NCBI RefSeq assembly: GCF_900099775.1
Contig: NZ_FMTM01000002.1
Span: 558,001-622,000 of the forward strand
Source: Rhizobium mongolense subsp. loessense
GTDB taxonomy: Bacteria; Pseudomonadota; Alphaproteobacteria; Rhizobiales; Rhizobiaceae
DNA: 64,000 bases
Direction of reading: 5' to 3'
The notes beneath the pieces were generated by a model. It was not told the DNA's origin and did no database searches. It worked only from the letters and a program-made list of their open reading frames with translations. The translations under genes were made by a program, and so were the position numbers. Shown here piece after piece: positions 16,322 to 24,876 of the stretch; positions within the stretch are counted from its first letter, which is position 1, and every line of letters starts with the position of its first letter.

Positions 16322-17224
16322 CTATTTCTTCCAATACCTGTCCACGTAACGCTGCATCTCGGAGCGCATGAAGCGCCCGGATTCGTCAGCCTTGTCCTCC
16401 CAGGCAAAGACGCAGGCCGTCATGATCCCGTCGAAGCCCGCTTCGGCCAGGGTTCCGAAGAATTCATCCCACGGAACTTCGCCCTGGCCGATGTTCAGAT
16501 GCTGGTGAATGCGGGCATTGGTGCCGGGAGGATTCAGAATGTAACGGAGACCCGATGATGCCTTGTGATTGAAGGTATCGCCGACGTGGACGTGGGCGAG
16601 AACGTCCTTCGCCTCGCGCAGCATCGCCTTGGTGTCGTCGCCGAAGTAGAACGTATGCGGCGCGCAATAGAGGAACTTGACGTTCTTGGAGTTGACCGTC
16701 CGGATGATGTCGAGGGCCGGCTGCAGCGTCTCGCACCAGTCTTCCGGATGCGGCTCGACATGGAGGTTGATGCCTTCGCGTTCAAAGATCGGAACGAGTT
16801 CCTCCATCGATCGCCACCAGGCGTCCTCGCATGCCTCGATCATCGATCCGGTGTGGCAGCAGTAGCAGGAGCCCTTGTCCGGATGCGGTCCTCGACCGAA
16901 TTCGGAGTTCATCGTGTCGACGCCGAGTTCGACGCAGATCTCGACGGCACGCTTCCAGTGTTTAACTGCGGCCTGCCGCTCTGACTCGTCGTTGGACGCC
17001 CAGCGATACATGGGCAGAAGAGACGCGATGCCGACATTGGCGTCCGAAAGCGCCTTCCTGAAAGCCTTGACCCGCGACGGGAAAACACGCGGCGCCTTGA
17101 ACCATTCAAGGAAATCGGCCCGCGGGCTGAGTTCGATCCACTCATAGCCGAGTTCGGCGACTTTCGAGGGGAGCTGCTCGAGGGAAAGGTGGCGATGCAT
17201 AAAGGGGTCGAGCGCGATTTTCAT
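16322..17224 (-). CDS. sugar phosphate isomerase/epimerase, IolH-like
   Basis: A 300-residue TIM-barrel protein that closely follows proteins annotated IolH in inositol gene sets: it starts MKIALDPFMHRHLS, continues YEWIELSPRADFLEW, and carries VDTMNSEFGRGP, INLHVEPHPEDWCETL, APHTFYFGDD and HVHVGDTFNHKASSG. Glu and His residues in these motifs are the likely metal ligands. It follows the ABC ATPase gene on the same strand with a 95-bp gap. Identity by resemblance is strong, but IolH has no firmly settled reaction, so the role is stated only as sugar or cyclitol isomerisation. Confidence 0.87.
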   Translation of the reverse strand: MKIALDPFMHRHLSLEQLPSKVAELGYEWIELSPRADFLEWFKAPRVFPSRVKAFRKALSDANVGIASLLPMYRWASNDESERQAAVKHWKRAVEICVELGVDTMNSEFGRGPHPDKGSCYCCHTGSMIEACEDAWWRSMEELVPIFEREGINLHVEPHPEDWCETLQPALDIIRTVNSKNVKFLYCAPHTFYFGDDTKAMLREAKDVLAHVHVGDTFNHKASSGLRYILNPPGTNARIHQHLNIGQGEVPWDEFFGTLAEAGFDGIMTACVFAWEDKADESGRFMRSEMQRYVDRYWKK

Positions 17225-17319
17225 GACTTATCACCCAGAAGGATTGTTGCACTTGGAGGCCCCACCCGCCGTGGCGGATGAGCCGATGTCGTTGTCTTGT
17301 CGTGACCGGCCGGCGCCGG

Positions 17320-18132
17320 TCAGACCGCTATGGGTTGTCCGCTATTGGCGGAGGAGTGAGCTTCGATCTCAGCCTCAAGTTCGGCCATCGCCTCGCCGCC
17401 AGCCATGAGGTCGGTGATCTCCTCTCGGGTCTTCTCGCCTTTGCGGAAATCAGCAGCTTTCTCGCCCTTGATCAGAACGGCGAAGTGGTCACCGACGGTC
17501 ATTGCATGGATGACGTTGTGGGTGATGAAGATCACTGCGAGGCCGCGACGCCGCGCCTCGAGCACAATGCGCAGAACGTGCGCGGCCTCCTTGACGCCGA
17601 GCGCCGCCGTCGGCTCGTCGAGAATGAGCACCCTCGCCCCGAAATGGACCGCGCGTGCGATGGCCAGCGATTGTCGTTCACCGCCAGACAACCCTCCAAT
17701 CAGGCGGTCTCCGTCGTCGATGCGCGTGATGCCGAATTCCCGGACGGCCTTCACCGCGATCTCGTTGGCCTTCCTGCGATCGTAGATCTTGAAGGGGCCG
17801 ATGCCCTTGGTCGGCTCCCGGCCGACGAAGAATGAACGGCCGATGCTCATGAGGGGGAAGGTACCGCCGAACTGGTGGACTGTGGCGATGCCCATGTCGG
17901 CGGCTTCGCGCGGATTGTTGAACGCAACGGCCTTTCCTTCGAACTTCACCGTGCCGCTCGTCGGCTTGTAAACGCCGGCGAAGGTCTTGATGAGCGTGGA
18001 CTTGCCTGCACCGTTATCGCCGAGCAGACATAGGACTTCGCCTGGATGAACCCTCAGCGTGATGTTGTGCAGCACGTCGATCGGACCGAAGGACTTATTG
18101 ACGTTCTCAAGCTCGAGAATTGGCGTTTTCAT
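17320..18132 (-). CDS. ABC transporter ATP-binding protein (fructose FrcA type, single NBD)
   Basis: A 270-residue ATPase with Walker A GDNGAGKST, signature GLSGGERQSLAIARA, Walker B VLILDEPTAALG and switch His in FITHN. Unlike RbsA-type subunits it has only one nucleotide-binding domain, as in the Frc fructose system of Sinorhizobium, and the stretch VHQFGGTFPLMSIGRSFFVG is typical of that group. It follows the permease gene by 9 bp and the binding-protein gene lies further upstream, giving the order binding protein, permease, ATPase. The sugar could be fructose or a related hexose or cyclitol. Confidence 0.9.
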   Translation of the reverse strand: MKTPILELENVNKSFGPIDVLHNITLRVHPGEVLCLLGDNGAGKSTLIKTFAGVYKPTSGTVKFEGKAVAFNNPREAADMGIATVHQFGGTFPLMSIGRSFFVGREPTKGIGPFKIYDRRKANEIAVKAVREFGITRIDDGDRLIGGLSGGERQSLAIARAVHFGARVLILDEPTAALGVKEAAHVLRIVLEARRRGLAVIFITHNVIHAMTVGDHFAVLIKGEKAADFRKGEKTREEITDLMAGGEAMAELEAEIEAHSSANSGQPIAV

Positions 18133-18141
18133 ATCTCGTCC

Positions 18142-19137
18142 TCACTTCTTCTTCGGCGAGTAGGTCAGGGCCATGTGACGGAACGTGTTGTTCATCAATA
18201 CGGCAATCAGAAGCATCACGCCGATGATCAAGCTCGACCAGTTGCGGTCGAAGGTGGTGAAGTAGATGCCCTGATTCACGACCGCGAAGGTGATCGTGCC
18301 GAAGAAGATGCCGATTATGGATCCAAAGCCTCCGGTCAGCAGCACACCACCCACGACCACCGAGATGATTGCGTTGAAGATGAACGTCATCCCGCCGGAG
18401 ACCTGCGCCGAGTTGAAGAGGATCGCCTGACACATTCCAACGAACGACGCGCTCGTGGAGGAGAGAACGAAAAGGATGACCGTGAGCCCCGCTGTCGGAA
18501 TGCCGGCGTTACGGGCGCTGACCCTGTCGCCGCCCATCGCGAAGATCCAGTTCCCATAGGGAGACAGATGGATGAAGAAAACGAAGAGGGCGGTAATTGC
18601 AATCCACCAAATGATGATCACCTGGAAGGAGCCGGACAGGAACTGACCAAAGAGGAACTTTGCCCATGGATCCGCCGTCAAGGGAACGCTAGTGGTTCCT
18701 GTTACGAGGACCGATACGCCGAGCATCAGGCCCTGGACCGCGAACAGCGTGCCGAGCGTGACAATCAGTGAGGGAACTGCGGTTCGTACGACAAGATAGC
18801 CATTCACTAGGCCCACTATGAGCCCTATGCCGATCGAGCCGAGCATACCAACCCAGATCGGGAAGCCATAGAAGCCGGAGATGATTGCGATGGTCATCGA
18901 TCCTGCGGGGATCATGGCCCCGATCGAAATGTCGAGGTCCCCCGCGATCATCAACAGTCCAATCGGCAGGGCGACAATGCCGAGATTGGCGGCGACGTTC
19001 AACCAGCTCGCTGCTCCGGCCGGTTCGAGAAACTTGGTGCTTCCAAAGATGATGAAGAACGCAAGCACCCCGACGAGCCCGAGGAACGCGCCCGCCTCGG
19101 GGCGCCGCAAGAGGTTGCCTACTGACAGAGTGTTCAT
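18142..19137 (-). CDS. sugar ABC transporter permease (RbsC/FrcC type)
   Basis: A 331-residue inner-membrane permease. The ATG at 19137 (MNTLSVGNLL) has AGGA eight bases upstream. About ten hydrophobic segments are visible, with the family's conserved GDLDISIGAMI segment in the first third and AVVNQGIYFT near the end. It pairs with the single-NBD ATPase downstream and the periplasmic protein upstream to form a CUT2-class importer. The C-terminus is a short basic tail (YSPKKK). Confidence 0.9.
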   Translation of the reverse strand: MNTLSVGNLLRRPEAGAFLGLVGVLAFFIIFGSTKFLEPAGAASWLNVAANLGIVALPIGLLMIAGDLDISIGAMIPAGSMTIAIISGFYGFPIWVGMLGSIGIGLIVGLVNGYLVVRTAVPSLIVTLGTLFAVQGLMLGVSVLVTGTTSVPLTADPWAKFLFGQFLSGSFQVIIIWWIAITALFVFFIHLSPYGNWIFAMGGDRVSARNAGIPTAGLTVILFVLSSTSASFVGMCQAILFNSAQVSGGMTFIFNAIISVVVGGVLLTGGFGSIIGIFFGTITFAVVNQGIYFTTFDRNWSSLIIGVMLLIAVLMNNTFRHMALTYSPKKK

Positions 19138-19184
19138 GTGCAAAATCCTAACAAGGCTTCGAACCGAAGCGCCGTCGTCCTCGA

Positions 19185-19202
19185 CCCGCAGCGTCCTGCG
19201 GG
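19185..19202. terminator. intercistronic hairpin after the binding-protein gene
   Basis: CCCGCAG and CTGCGGG form a perfect seven-base stem with a four-base loop in the gap between the binding-protein stop and the permease start. Such hairpins often raise binding-protein mRNA over downstream permease mRNA. No T run is present, so partial attenuation or mRNA protection is more likely than full termination. Confidence 0.4.
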
Positions 19203-19222
19203 GCGAGCTTGACGAGAACCGA

Positions 19223-20197
19223 TTATCGGGCGCCGCTTTTGACGCCGGCCATGGTCGCATCGATGTTGGATGCGTCGACGATTCCTGGGCCGGTGAGGAC
19301 CGGCGCCGTCGGAAGATTCGTTCCATAATCGAGATGCGACGCCAGCAGCGTCACACTGAGGATCGACTGCAGATACGGCTGCTGATCGATGGCGAAGGTC
19401 TGCGTGCCATCCTTGATGCGGGCCAAGCCCGAAGCGTTAAGATCGAAGGTGCCGTGCGATACCTTGCCGACCTTTCCCGCCTGGTTGATCCCACTTGCGG
19501 CTGCATCGGCATCTGTCGCGCTTACGTTGATGATACCGTCAATGCTGTCGTCCTGGATAAGCGTGGCCTTCACCGCCTCCGCGATGGCGGTCTGATCCCC
19601 GAAGCTCGTCGCAGGAAGGGGAAGCTGCTTGCCCTGTCCACCTTTCGCAGTGATGCCGTCGATCACGCCCTTGCAGCGGGCTTCCTGATTGGCGGCGCCG
19701 GGAACCGTGTTGACGCAAATGACATTTTTTGCGCCTTTCGATCCGAGATATTCACCGCCTGCCTTGCCTGCCACGTACTCATCGGAGCCAACATAGTTGA
19801 TCGCGCCTAGCTCACGCGCCTTTTCAATGTTGCCGGCATTCATAAGAATGACTTTGATGCCCGCCTGGACCGCAGCCTTGATCGCCTCGTCCTCAGCTTC
19901 CGGAACCCAGTCCGGCACAACGATACCGGTCACGCCCTGGCTCATTGCAGTGCGAACGAGCTGCGCGGCGTCAGGACCAAGATTGTCGTAGGTTTGAAGC
20001 TGCAGGTAGCTGACCGAGCCGCCGTTCTTTTCGACAACCAGACGAGCGTCATCCACGCCCTTCTTGATCCGGCTCCAGAACTCATCGTCTGTCTTCCCGC
20101 CGACGACTGCGATGTTTGCGGCTTCGACGCAAGTCGCACCAAGCATGATTGTGGACGTCGCAAGAACTGCGGCGGCAATGTGCTTCATTCGTTTCAT
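19223..20197 (-). CDS. sugar ABC transporter periplasmic substrate-binding protein
   Basis: A 324-residue protein with a Sec signal peptide (MKRMKHIAAAVLATSTIMLG, cleavage near CVEAA/NIA). The mature part is a periplasmic-binding-protein-like I fold: NIAVVGGKTDDEFW at the N-terminus, VTGIVVPDWV, NYVGSDEYVAGKAGG and INVSATDADAAA. The ATG at 20197 has a strong GGAGGAATG site. It is the first gene of the leftward transporter operon and faces the LacI-family gene across a 160-bp control region with a palindrome at 20256-20271. Ligand unknown; the fold suits pentoses, hexoses or polyols. Confidence 0.9.
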   Translation of the reverse strand: MKRMKHIAAAVLATSTIMLGATCVEAANIAVVGGKTDDEFWSRIKKGVDDARLVVEKNGGSVSYLQLQTYDNLGPDAAQLVRTAMSQGVTGIVVPDWVPEAEDEAIKAAVQAGIKVILMNAGNIEKARELGAINYVGSDEYVAGKAGGEYLGSKGAKNVICVNTVPGAANQEARCKGVIDGITAKGGQGKQLPLPATSFGDQTAIAEAVKATLIQDDSIDGIINVSATDADAAASGINQAGKVGKVSHGTFDLNASGLARIKDGTQTFAIDQQPYLQSILSVTLLASHLDYGTNLPTAPVLTGPGIVDASNIDATMAGVKSGAR

Positions 20198-20255
20198 GTC
20201 ATTCCTCCCATTTGCATCACCGCTCTGCGACAATGCATCAACCAATGCGCCATAA

Positions 20256-20271
20256 TTTGTAGCGCTTGAAA
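20256..20271. promoter_or_regulatory. candidate LacI-family operator
   Basis: TTTGTAGCGCTTGAAA is a 16-bp palindrome (TTTnnAGCGCTnnAAA) with the central CG of LacI/GalR operators. It lies in the divergent region between the binding-protein gene and the LacI-family regulator, about 60 bp upstream of the former start, a typical position for repression. Confidence 0.55.
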
Positions 20272-20357
20272 TGCCAATGCAAAACGATAATAGTTCGCAG
20301 TAAGACATTTCCTGCCAATAACGGCATTCCATAAATGAAACAAAGAGCGAGCCTTCG

Positions 20358-21398
20358 ATGAGCAAGCCCACGATAGCCCAACTCGCCCAGACCGCAGGTC
20401 TGAGCGTTTCTACAGTCAACCGGCTCCTACATGGCACAGGCACCGTTAGACCTGAGACGATCGAGCGCGTTCTGGATGCGGCAGGCGAGATCGGATTTTA
20501 CGGCCTTGGAGCCCTGCGCGAACGCAAGCGGGAAAATCTGACACATAGAAAGCTCGGCTTCCTCATGCAGCAGTCGCATAGGCCGCTCTACAAGATGTGG
20601 GCAGACGCGATTGTTGCGGCCTCATCACGGCGGGCGGATGTTGTCATTGAGCCAGACGTGGTCTTCGAGGACGACCTTTCGCCCGAGGCAGTCGCTGCCA
20701 ATCTCCGCAGGATGGGCGAAACGAGCGATGCCATTGCGGTTATCACTGCCGACCACCCGGTGGTCAGTCAGGCGATCGATGAGCTGCGGTCGCGCGGTGT
20801 TCCGGTGATTGCTTATGTCACGGATCTATCAGCTGCCAGTCGCGCAGGCTTTGTCGGCACCGACAATTGGAAGCGGGGTCGTACCGCTGCCTGGTTCATC
20901 AGCCAGACGGCGACGGGACCAGGCAAAGTCATTCCCTTGATCGGAAGCAACCGTTATCAGTGTCAGGATATTTCAGATGCAAGCTTCCGCTCTTACATGA
21001 GAGAATACGCACCGGACTTCCACGTCAGCGAAACCTTTTTGACCCATGAGGAACCTGAGAATGCCTATGCGATCGTCCGCAAGCTGATCACTGAGGAGCC
21101 GGATCTCAAGGGAATATTCGTCAACGGAGGCGGAATTTCGGGTGTCCTGCGGGCCGTGCGAGAGCAATCCCCGGAACGCCAGCGCGAGGTCCGTATCGTA
21201 TGTAGCGACGTCGGACCGGAAACGCGCAGAGGTTTGACCGAAGGGCTCATAACCGCATCGCTGTGCCATCCGCTGGACAGAATGCCAGAAGAACTGCTCG
21301 ATGTTATGCTGCGGTTGATCGAGCGCAAAGATACACTGTCAGTCGAGCAACGGATCGTGCCGTTTGAGATTCTTACACCTGAAAGCATTTGGACCTGA
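20358..21398 (+). CDS. LacI-family transcriptional regulator
   Basis: A 346-residue repressor. The N-terminal DNA-binding domain is clear (PTIAQLAQTAGLSVSTVNRLLHGTGTVRPET, with a hinge helix near residues 50-56), followed by a periplasmic-binding-protein-like sensor domain (GFVGTDNWKRGRTAAWF, NGGGISGVLRAV). It is divergent from the fructose-type transporter operon and probably senses its substrate or a breakdown product. The 20256-20271 palindrome is its likely site. Confidence 0.92.
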   Translation: MSKPTIAQLAQTAGLSVSTVNRLLHGTGTVRPETIERVLDAAGEIGFYGLGALRERKRENLTHRKLGFLMQQSHRPLYKMWADAIVAASSRRADVVIEPDVVFEDDLSPEAVAANLRRMGETSDAIAVITADHPVVSQAIDELRSRGVPVIAYVTDLSAASRAGFVGTDNWKRGRTAAWFISQTATGPGKVIPLIGSNRYQCQDISDASFRSYMREYAPDFHVSETFLTHEEPENAYAIVRKLITEEPDLKGIFVNGGGISGVLRAVREQSPERQREVRIVCSDVGPETRRGLTEGLITASLCHPLDRMPEELLDVMLRLIERKDTLSVEQRIVPFEILTPESIWT

Positions 21399-21499
21399 GG
21401 GGCCGCGCCTCACCTTTGCCGACGGCCACCGCTTCCAGAGAGGCCGCTGGCCCGGAAAGATCGCCAACTCACGCAGGGAGGCGCTTTGTTGACGCGTTT

Positions 21500-21676
21500 C
21501 AATGCGACCGGAAAAGAGGCTTTCCGGGAGGCCAGTACATCATTGTCTTACCCGAGCTTGATCTCGTCGTAGTTCACAGATCAGCTCTCCCATTGAAGGT
21601 CGGCAACGGCGTAAGCCATGCTCGAATGGATGAAATTTTACGCCTTGCCCTCATGGCTTTGCCGAGACAACGGTAG
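21500..21676 (+). pseudogene. serine hydrolase (beta-lactamase-like) C-terminal remnant
   Basis: The frame contains GGQYIIVLPELDLVVVHRSA followed by SHARMDEILRLALMAL, which resembles the last about 50 residues of penicillin-binding/beta-lactamase-family serine hydrolases, where the KTG-containing strand is followed by GQYIxVxPExDLVVV. Nothing upstream supplies the SxxK or YxN motifs, so this is a truncated relic. It follows the LacI gene by about 100 bp. Confidence 0.5.
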
Positions 21677-21770
21677 CGTCGAGCGATCTTAAGAGGCCGA
21701 GTTGGGTGCATTGCAGCGTCCCGACTTGGATCGCGTCATACGCGGACGTCGCGGAATTTTTCCGGGGTTC

Positions 21771-22310
21771 CTACTGGCGGACCGGCAAATCCCAAACGCG
21801 GTAGAGCTTATTGAGCGCATTCGCCGTGTCGCATTCGACAGTTGGCAAACCGGATTCCCGAAGAACCTTCGCATAGTTGATGCCGCTGTTACGGGTCTTT
21901 ACAAGAATCCAGTGAACCATCTCCCATTTTATGCTGTCTTTGGCACCTTCGAGATGTCCTGCGCGATCCGAACGGTTGATAAGCGTGCGCTTGAAATAGC
22001 GGGAAAATCGTAGCCAGTGATTTGAGGTGATGAGAATAGCGCCAGTTGCGCGGGTTAAACGCTGCGGCATCAGCCGGGAATAGTTACCTTCCATAACCCA
22101 TCGCTCTCCGAGAATCGCCGCATCGTGGAGTTTGGCGAATTCTGCTTCCGGACGTGGCTGCCAATCCGTGTCAGGCAGATGATGAAGTTGGTCGAGATGC
22201 ACGGTCGGAAAACCGAGCTTCGTGGAGAGGGCGACCGCCAACGTCGACTTGCCCGCGTTAGAAGGCCCGAGGATGACGATGCGCTCGCCAAGGGAGTGCA
22301 AAGGCAGCAT
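21771..22310 (-). CDS. AAA-type P-loop kinase-like protein (adenylate kinase/FlaR-like)
   Basis: A 179-residue protein with Walker A GPSNAGKSTLAVAL at residues 15-28 and a likely lid/LID-like basic region (LRFSRYFKRTLINRSDRAGH). Similar proteins are annotated as DNA topology modulation protein or AAA ATPase and have an adenylate-kinase-like fold; the cellular role is not established. The ribosome-binding site is weak. It stands alone between two gene fragments, so no operon context helps. Confidence 0.75.
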   Translation of the reverse strand: MLPLHSLGERIVILGPSNAGKSTLAVALSTKLGFPTVHLDQLHHLPDTDWQPRPEAEFAKLHDAAILGERWVMEGNYSRLMPQRLTRATGAILITSNHWLRFSRYFKRTLINRSDRAGHLEGAKDSIKWEMVHWILVKTRNSGINYAKVLRESGLPTVECDTANALNKLYRVWDLPVRQ

Positions 22311-22334
22311 AAGGGCACCTGCCGGAAATTTTAG

Positions 22335-22530
22335 GATTGCTTCCCTTGGCCGGAGTCAGGAGCAGCTTCGAGCCAATCAGGCTCAAATCCGCCTTAACGA
22401 ACTCGATCCCGGAAACGCCGCCGTCACGAAACGTCTGGCCGACAACGAGAACGCTTGCTCCGCGCGAGGCCAGCTTCCGGCTGAATGCGCGGCCAATGCC
22501 GCCCGTCCCGCCGATGCGCCGTCCGCCGCG
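22335..22530 (-). pseudogene. short-chain dehydrogenase N-terminal remnant
   Basis: The leftward frame reads RRIGGTGGIGRAFSRKLA, then RGASVLVVGQTFRDGG and GIEFVKADLSLIGSK, which is the NAD(P)-binding start of a short-chain dehydrogenase (TGxxxGIG and the following beta-strand and acidic turn). It lacks a start and ends after about 65 residues, with no catalytic YxxxK. It is a truncated relic between the kinase-like gene and the aldehyde oxidoreductase operon. Confidence 0.5.
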
Positions 22531-22598
22531 CCGACGCCGACGGCGCTTTGCGAGATCTGTCCCTATGCCAACGACGGCAACCTTGTGTCGCGACGACG

Positions 22599-24869
22599 TC
22601 AGGCCAGTCCGGACAGGAGCTTGTCGAGCGTGATGGGGAATTCGCGGACCCGAACGCCAGTGGCATTGTAGACCGCGTTGGCGACGGCCGCGCTTGCACC
22701 GCAGACGCCGAGCTCCCCGAGGCCCTTACTGCCGAGGACATTTGCCCTCTCGTCGTGTTCCTCCAGAAACACGACGTCGAGCGGCGGGACGTCTGCATTC
22801 ACCGGCAGATGATATTCGGCCAGGTCGTGATTGACGAAGTGTCCGTAGCGCGAATCAAGAACGCTTTCCTCCATCAAGGCCGCACCAATCCCCCATGCCA
22901 TTCCACCGATGATCTGCGAACGGGCCGTCTTCGGATTGAGTATCCGGCCGGCTCCAATCGTGGTCAGCATGCGGCGCATCCTGATCTCGCCGGAATCCCT
23001 GTCGACGCCGATTTCCACAAAGTGAGCGCCATAGGAGTGTTGGGAGAAATCGCGGAACTCCGCCCCGGCTCGCTCGACCCCGCCTTCCGCCTCAACGCCG
23101 AAGGACGAGAGCTTGCCGACCAGGCGCGCGAGTGTCTCTGTCCTTCCCCCAAACCGGATCTCGCCATCGGTGAAAACCACGTCTTTCTCTGTAAGGTCTT
23201 GAAGAGTTGCATCCCGTCGCCGCGCCTCGGCGACGATCCTCTCGCGCAGTGCGAGGCATGCGTTGTGCACCGCCGAGCCGGCACTGGCGGCTCCCCAGGA
23301 GCCACCGGAACCGGCGGTGCGGGGAAAATTGGTGTCGCCGAGTTCGACCTTTACGGACGAGAGCGGCAGGCCGGTTGCATCGGCGGCGATCTGCGTCAGG
23401 ATCGTGTAGGTGCCGGTCCCGATATCGGTCATGTCGAGCTGCACGGTCAATTGTCCGTTTCCACCAAGATGCACCCGTGCGCGCGTGGCGCCGATATAAT
23501 TCGGACGGATTGCAGCCGCCATGCCGTAACCGACGAGGAACCGGCCGTCGCGCATGGCGCGCGGTTTAGCGCTTCGACGCGCCCAGCCAAACCGCGTCGC
23601 GCCTTCCTCCATGCAGGCGACCAGGTTGCGGGTCGAGAACGGCACGTTGCGCTCCGGATCACGTTGGGGCTCATTGCGAATACGAAACTCTATCGGATCG
23701 AGCCCGAGTTGTTCGGCCATCTCGTCCATCGCGCATTCGAAGGCGAACATTCCGGGCGCTTCGCCAGGAGAACGCATCCATTCACCCCGGTTGGTGTCCA
23801 GCCCCACCAGGCGATGTCGCGTCAGCCGGTTGTCGGCCGCATAAAGCGAGCGACCAAAAACCGCCGTTTGCTCGCAGAATTCCTCAAAATCCGAGGTTGC
23901 GGACAAAACGTCGTGTGAAAGCGCCACGAGCTTGCCGTCCCTGTCGGCGCCCAGGCGGACATCATGCTTCATTTTGGCGCGATGTCCGGCATTGGCGAAC
24001 ATCTGCTGGCGCGTCAGCGCGAACTTGACTGGCCGTCGCACGACCCGCGCAGCCAAGGCGGCAAGGACGGTATCGGCATGAATGATCAGCTTTGCGCCGA
24101 AGCCGCCGCCCGTGAAGGGACTTACGATGCGCACGCGCTCCGGCGCCATCTGCAGTGTGTTTGCCATGCCGACGCGAAAGTTGGCGAGCGTCTGCGCACC
24201 GGTGTAGATGGTGAGGTCGTCACCGGACCAGACGGCAGTGGTCGCGTGCGGCTCCATCGGGTTGTGGTGCTGATAGGGCGTTATATAGGATACGTCCAAT
24301 TTCACCTCGGCGGCATCGAATGCGCCCTCGAAGTCCCCGACGCTGCTGTCGGTCTCGAAGCCGGCATTGGTTCTTTGCGGCGCATAGGCCTCGGGAAGAT
24401 GCGATTCCATATCGTATCTGCCCACCTCTGCCTCGTAGCGGACCTCAATGAGGGCCGCCGCCGATCGTGCCGCCTCGAATGTCTCTGCCACGACCAAAGC
24501 CACCGGCTCATCGTAGAAGCGGACGCGGTCGCTCGAAAGCATCGGCCGGGCACGGGTAAACACCTCCGGTACCGTGGGTGTAGTGGGGGGGCCGAAGTCC
24601 GGCTGGGCCGGTGCATTCCGGTGGGTCATCACATGCAGCACGCCCGGAGCCCTTTCTGCCTCCGTGGTGTCGATGACGGCGATCCGGCCCTTGGCAATCG
24701 CCGCGCCCAGGATATATCCATGGGCAATGTTCGGGATATCAACGTGTTCGTAGGCATAGGTTGCGCGACCCGTTACCTTCAGGGAGCCGTCCACCCGGTC
24801 GAGGGGTCGTCCCACGTGCCGCAGCGCTCCTTCGCTCGATAAAGATGGATTTGCTCGATTGTCCGACAT
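22599..24869 (-). CDS. paoC: molybdopterin-binding subunit of xanthine dehydrogenase-family aldehyde oxidoreductase
   Basis: A 756-residue large subunit expected to hold the molybdenum cofactor and oxidise aldehydes or a related substrate. The ATG at 24869 gives MSDNRANPSL. Family blocks are visible: GRPLDRVDGSLKVTGRATYA (N-terminal), FTGGGFGAK, GEWMRSPGEAPGMFAFE, DMTDIGTGTYTILTQ, and the active-site glutamate in GSKGLGELGVCG near the C-terminus. The GxGxYTI context and three-gene order match the periplasmic PaoABC group. It is the third gene of the operon, seven bases after the FAD subunit. Unlike the small subunit it carries no signal peptide. Confidence 0.9.
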   Translation of the reverse strand: MSDNRANPSLSSEGALRHVGRPLDRVDGSLKVTGRATYAYEHVDIPNIAHGYILGAAIAKGRIAVIDTTEAERAPGVLHVMTHRNAPAQPDFGPPTTPTVPEVFTRARPMLSSDRVRFYDEPVALVVAETFEAARSAAALIEVRYEAEVGRYDMESHLPEAYAPQRTNAGFETDSSVGDFEGAFDAAEVKLDVSYITPYQHHNPMEPHATTAVWSGDDLTIYTGAQTLANFRVGMANTLQMAPERVRIVSPFTGGGFGAKLIIHADTVLAALAARVVRRPVKFALTRQQMFANAGHRAKMKHDVRLGADRDGKLVALSHDVLSATSDFEEFCEQTAVFGRSLYAADNRLTRHRLVGLDTNRGEWMRSPGEAPGMFAFECAMDEMAEQLGLDPIEFRIRNEPQRDPERNVPFSTRNLVACMEEGATRFGWARRSAKPRAMRDGRFLVGYGMAAAIRPNYIGATRARVHLGGNGQLTVQLDMTDIGTGTYTILTQIAADATGLPLSSVKVELGDTNFPRTAGSGGSWGAASAGSAVHNACLALRERIVAEARRRDATLQDLTEKDVVFTDGEIRFGGRTETLARLVGKLSSFGVEAEGGVERAGAEFRDFSQHSYGAHFVEIGVDRDSGEIRMRRMLTTIGAGRILNPKTARSQIIGGMAWGIGAALMEESVLDSRYGHFVNHDLAEYHLPVNADVPPLDVVFLEEHDERANVLGSKGLGELGVCGASAAVANAVYNATGVRVREFPITLDKLLSGLA

Positions 24870-24876
24870 CGTCGCC

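Noticed and set aside
19223..20443. Longer start for the binding protein at 20443.
   Set aside because: It would run through the divergent promoter and palindrome; the ATG at 20197 has a strong ribosome-binding site and begins a proper signal peptide.
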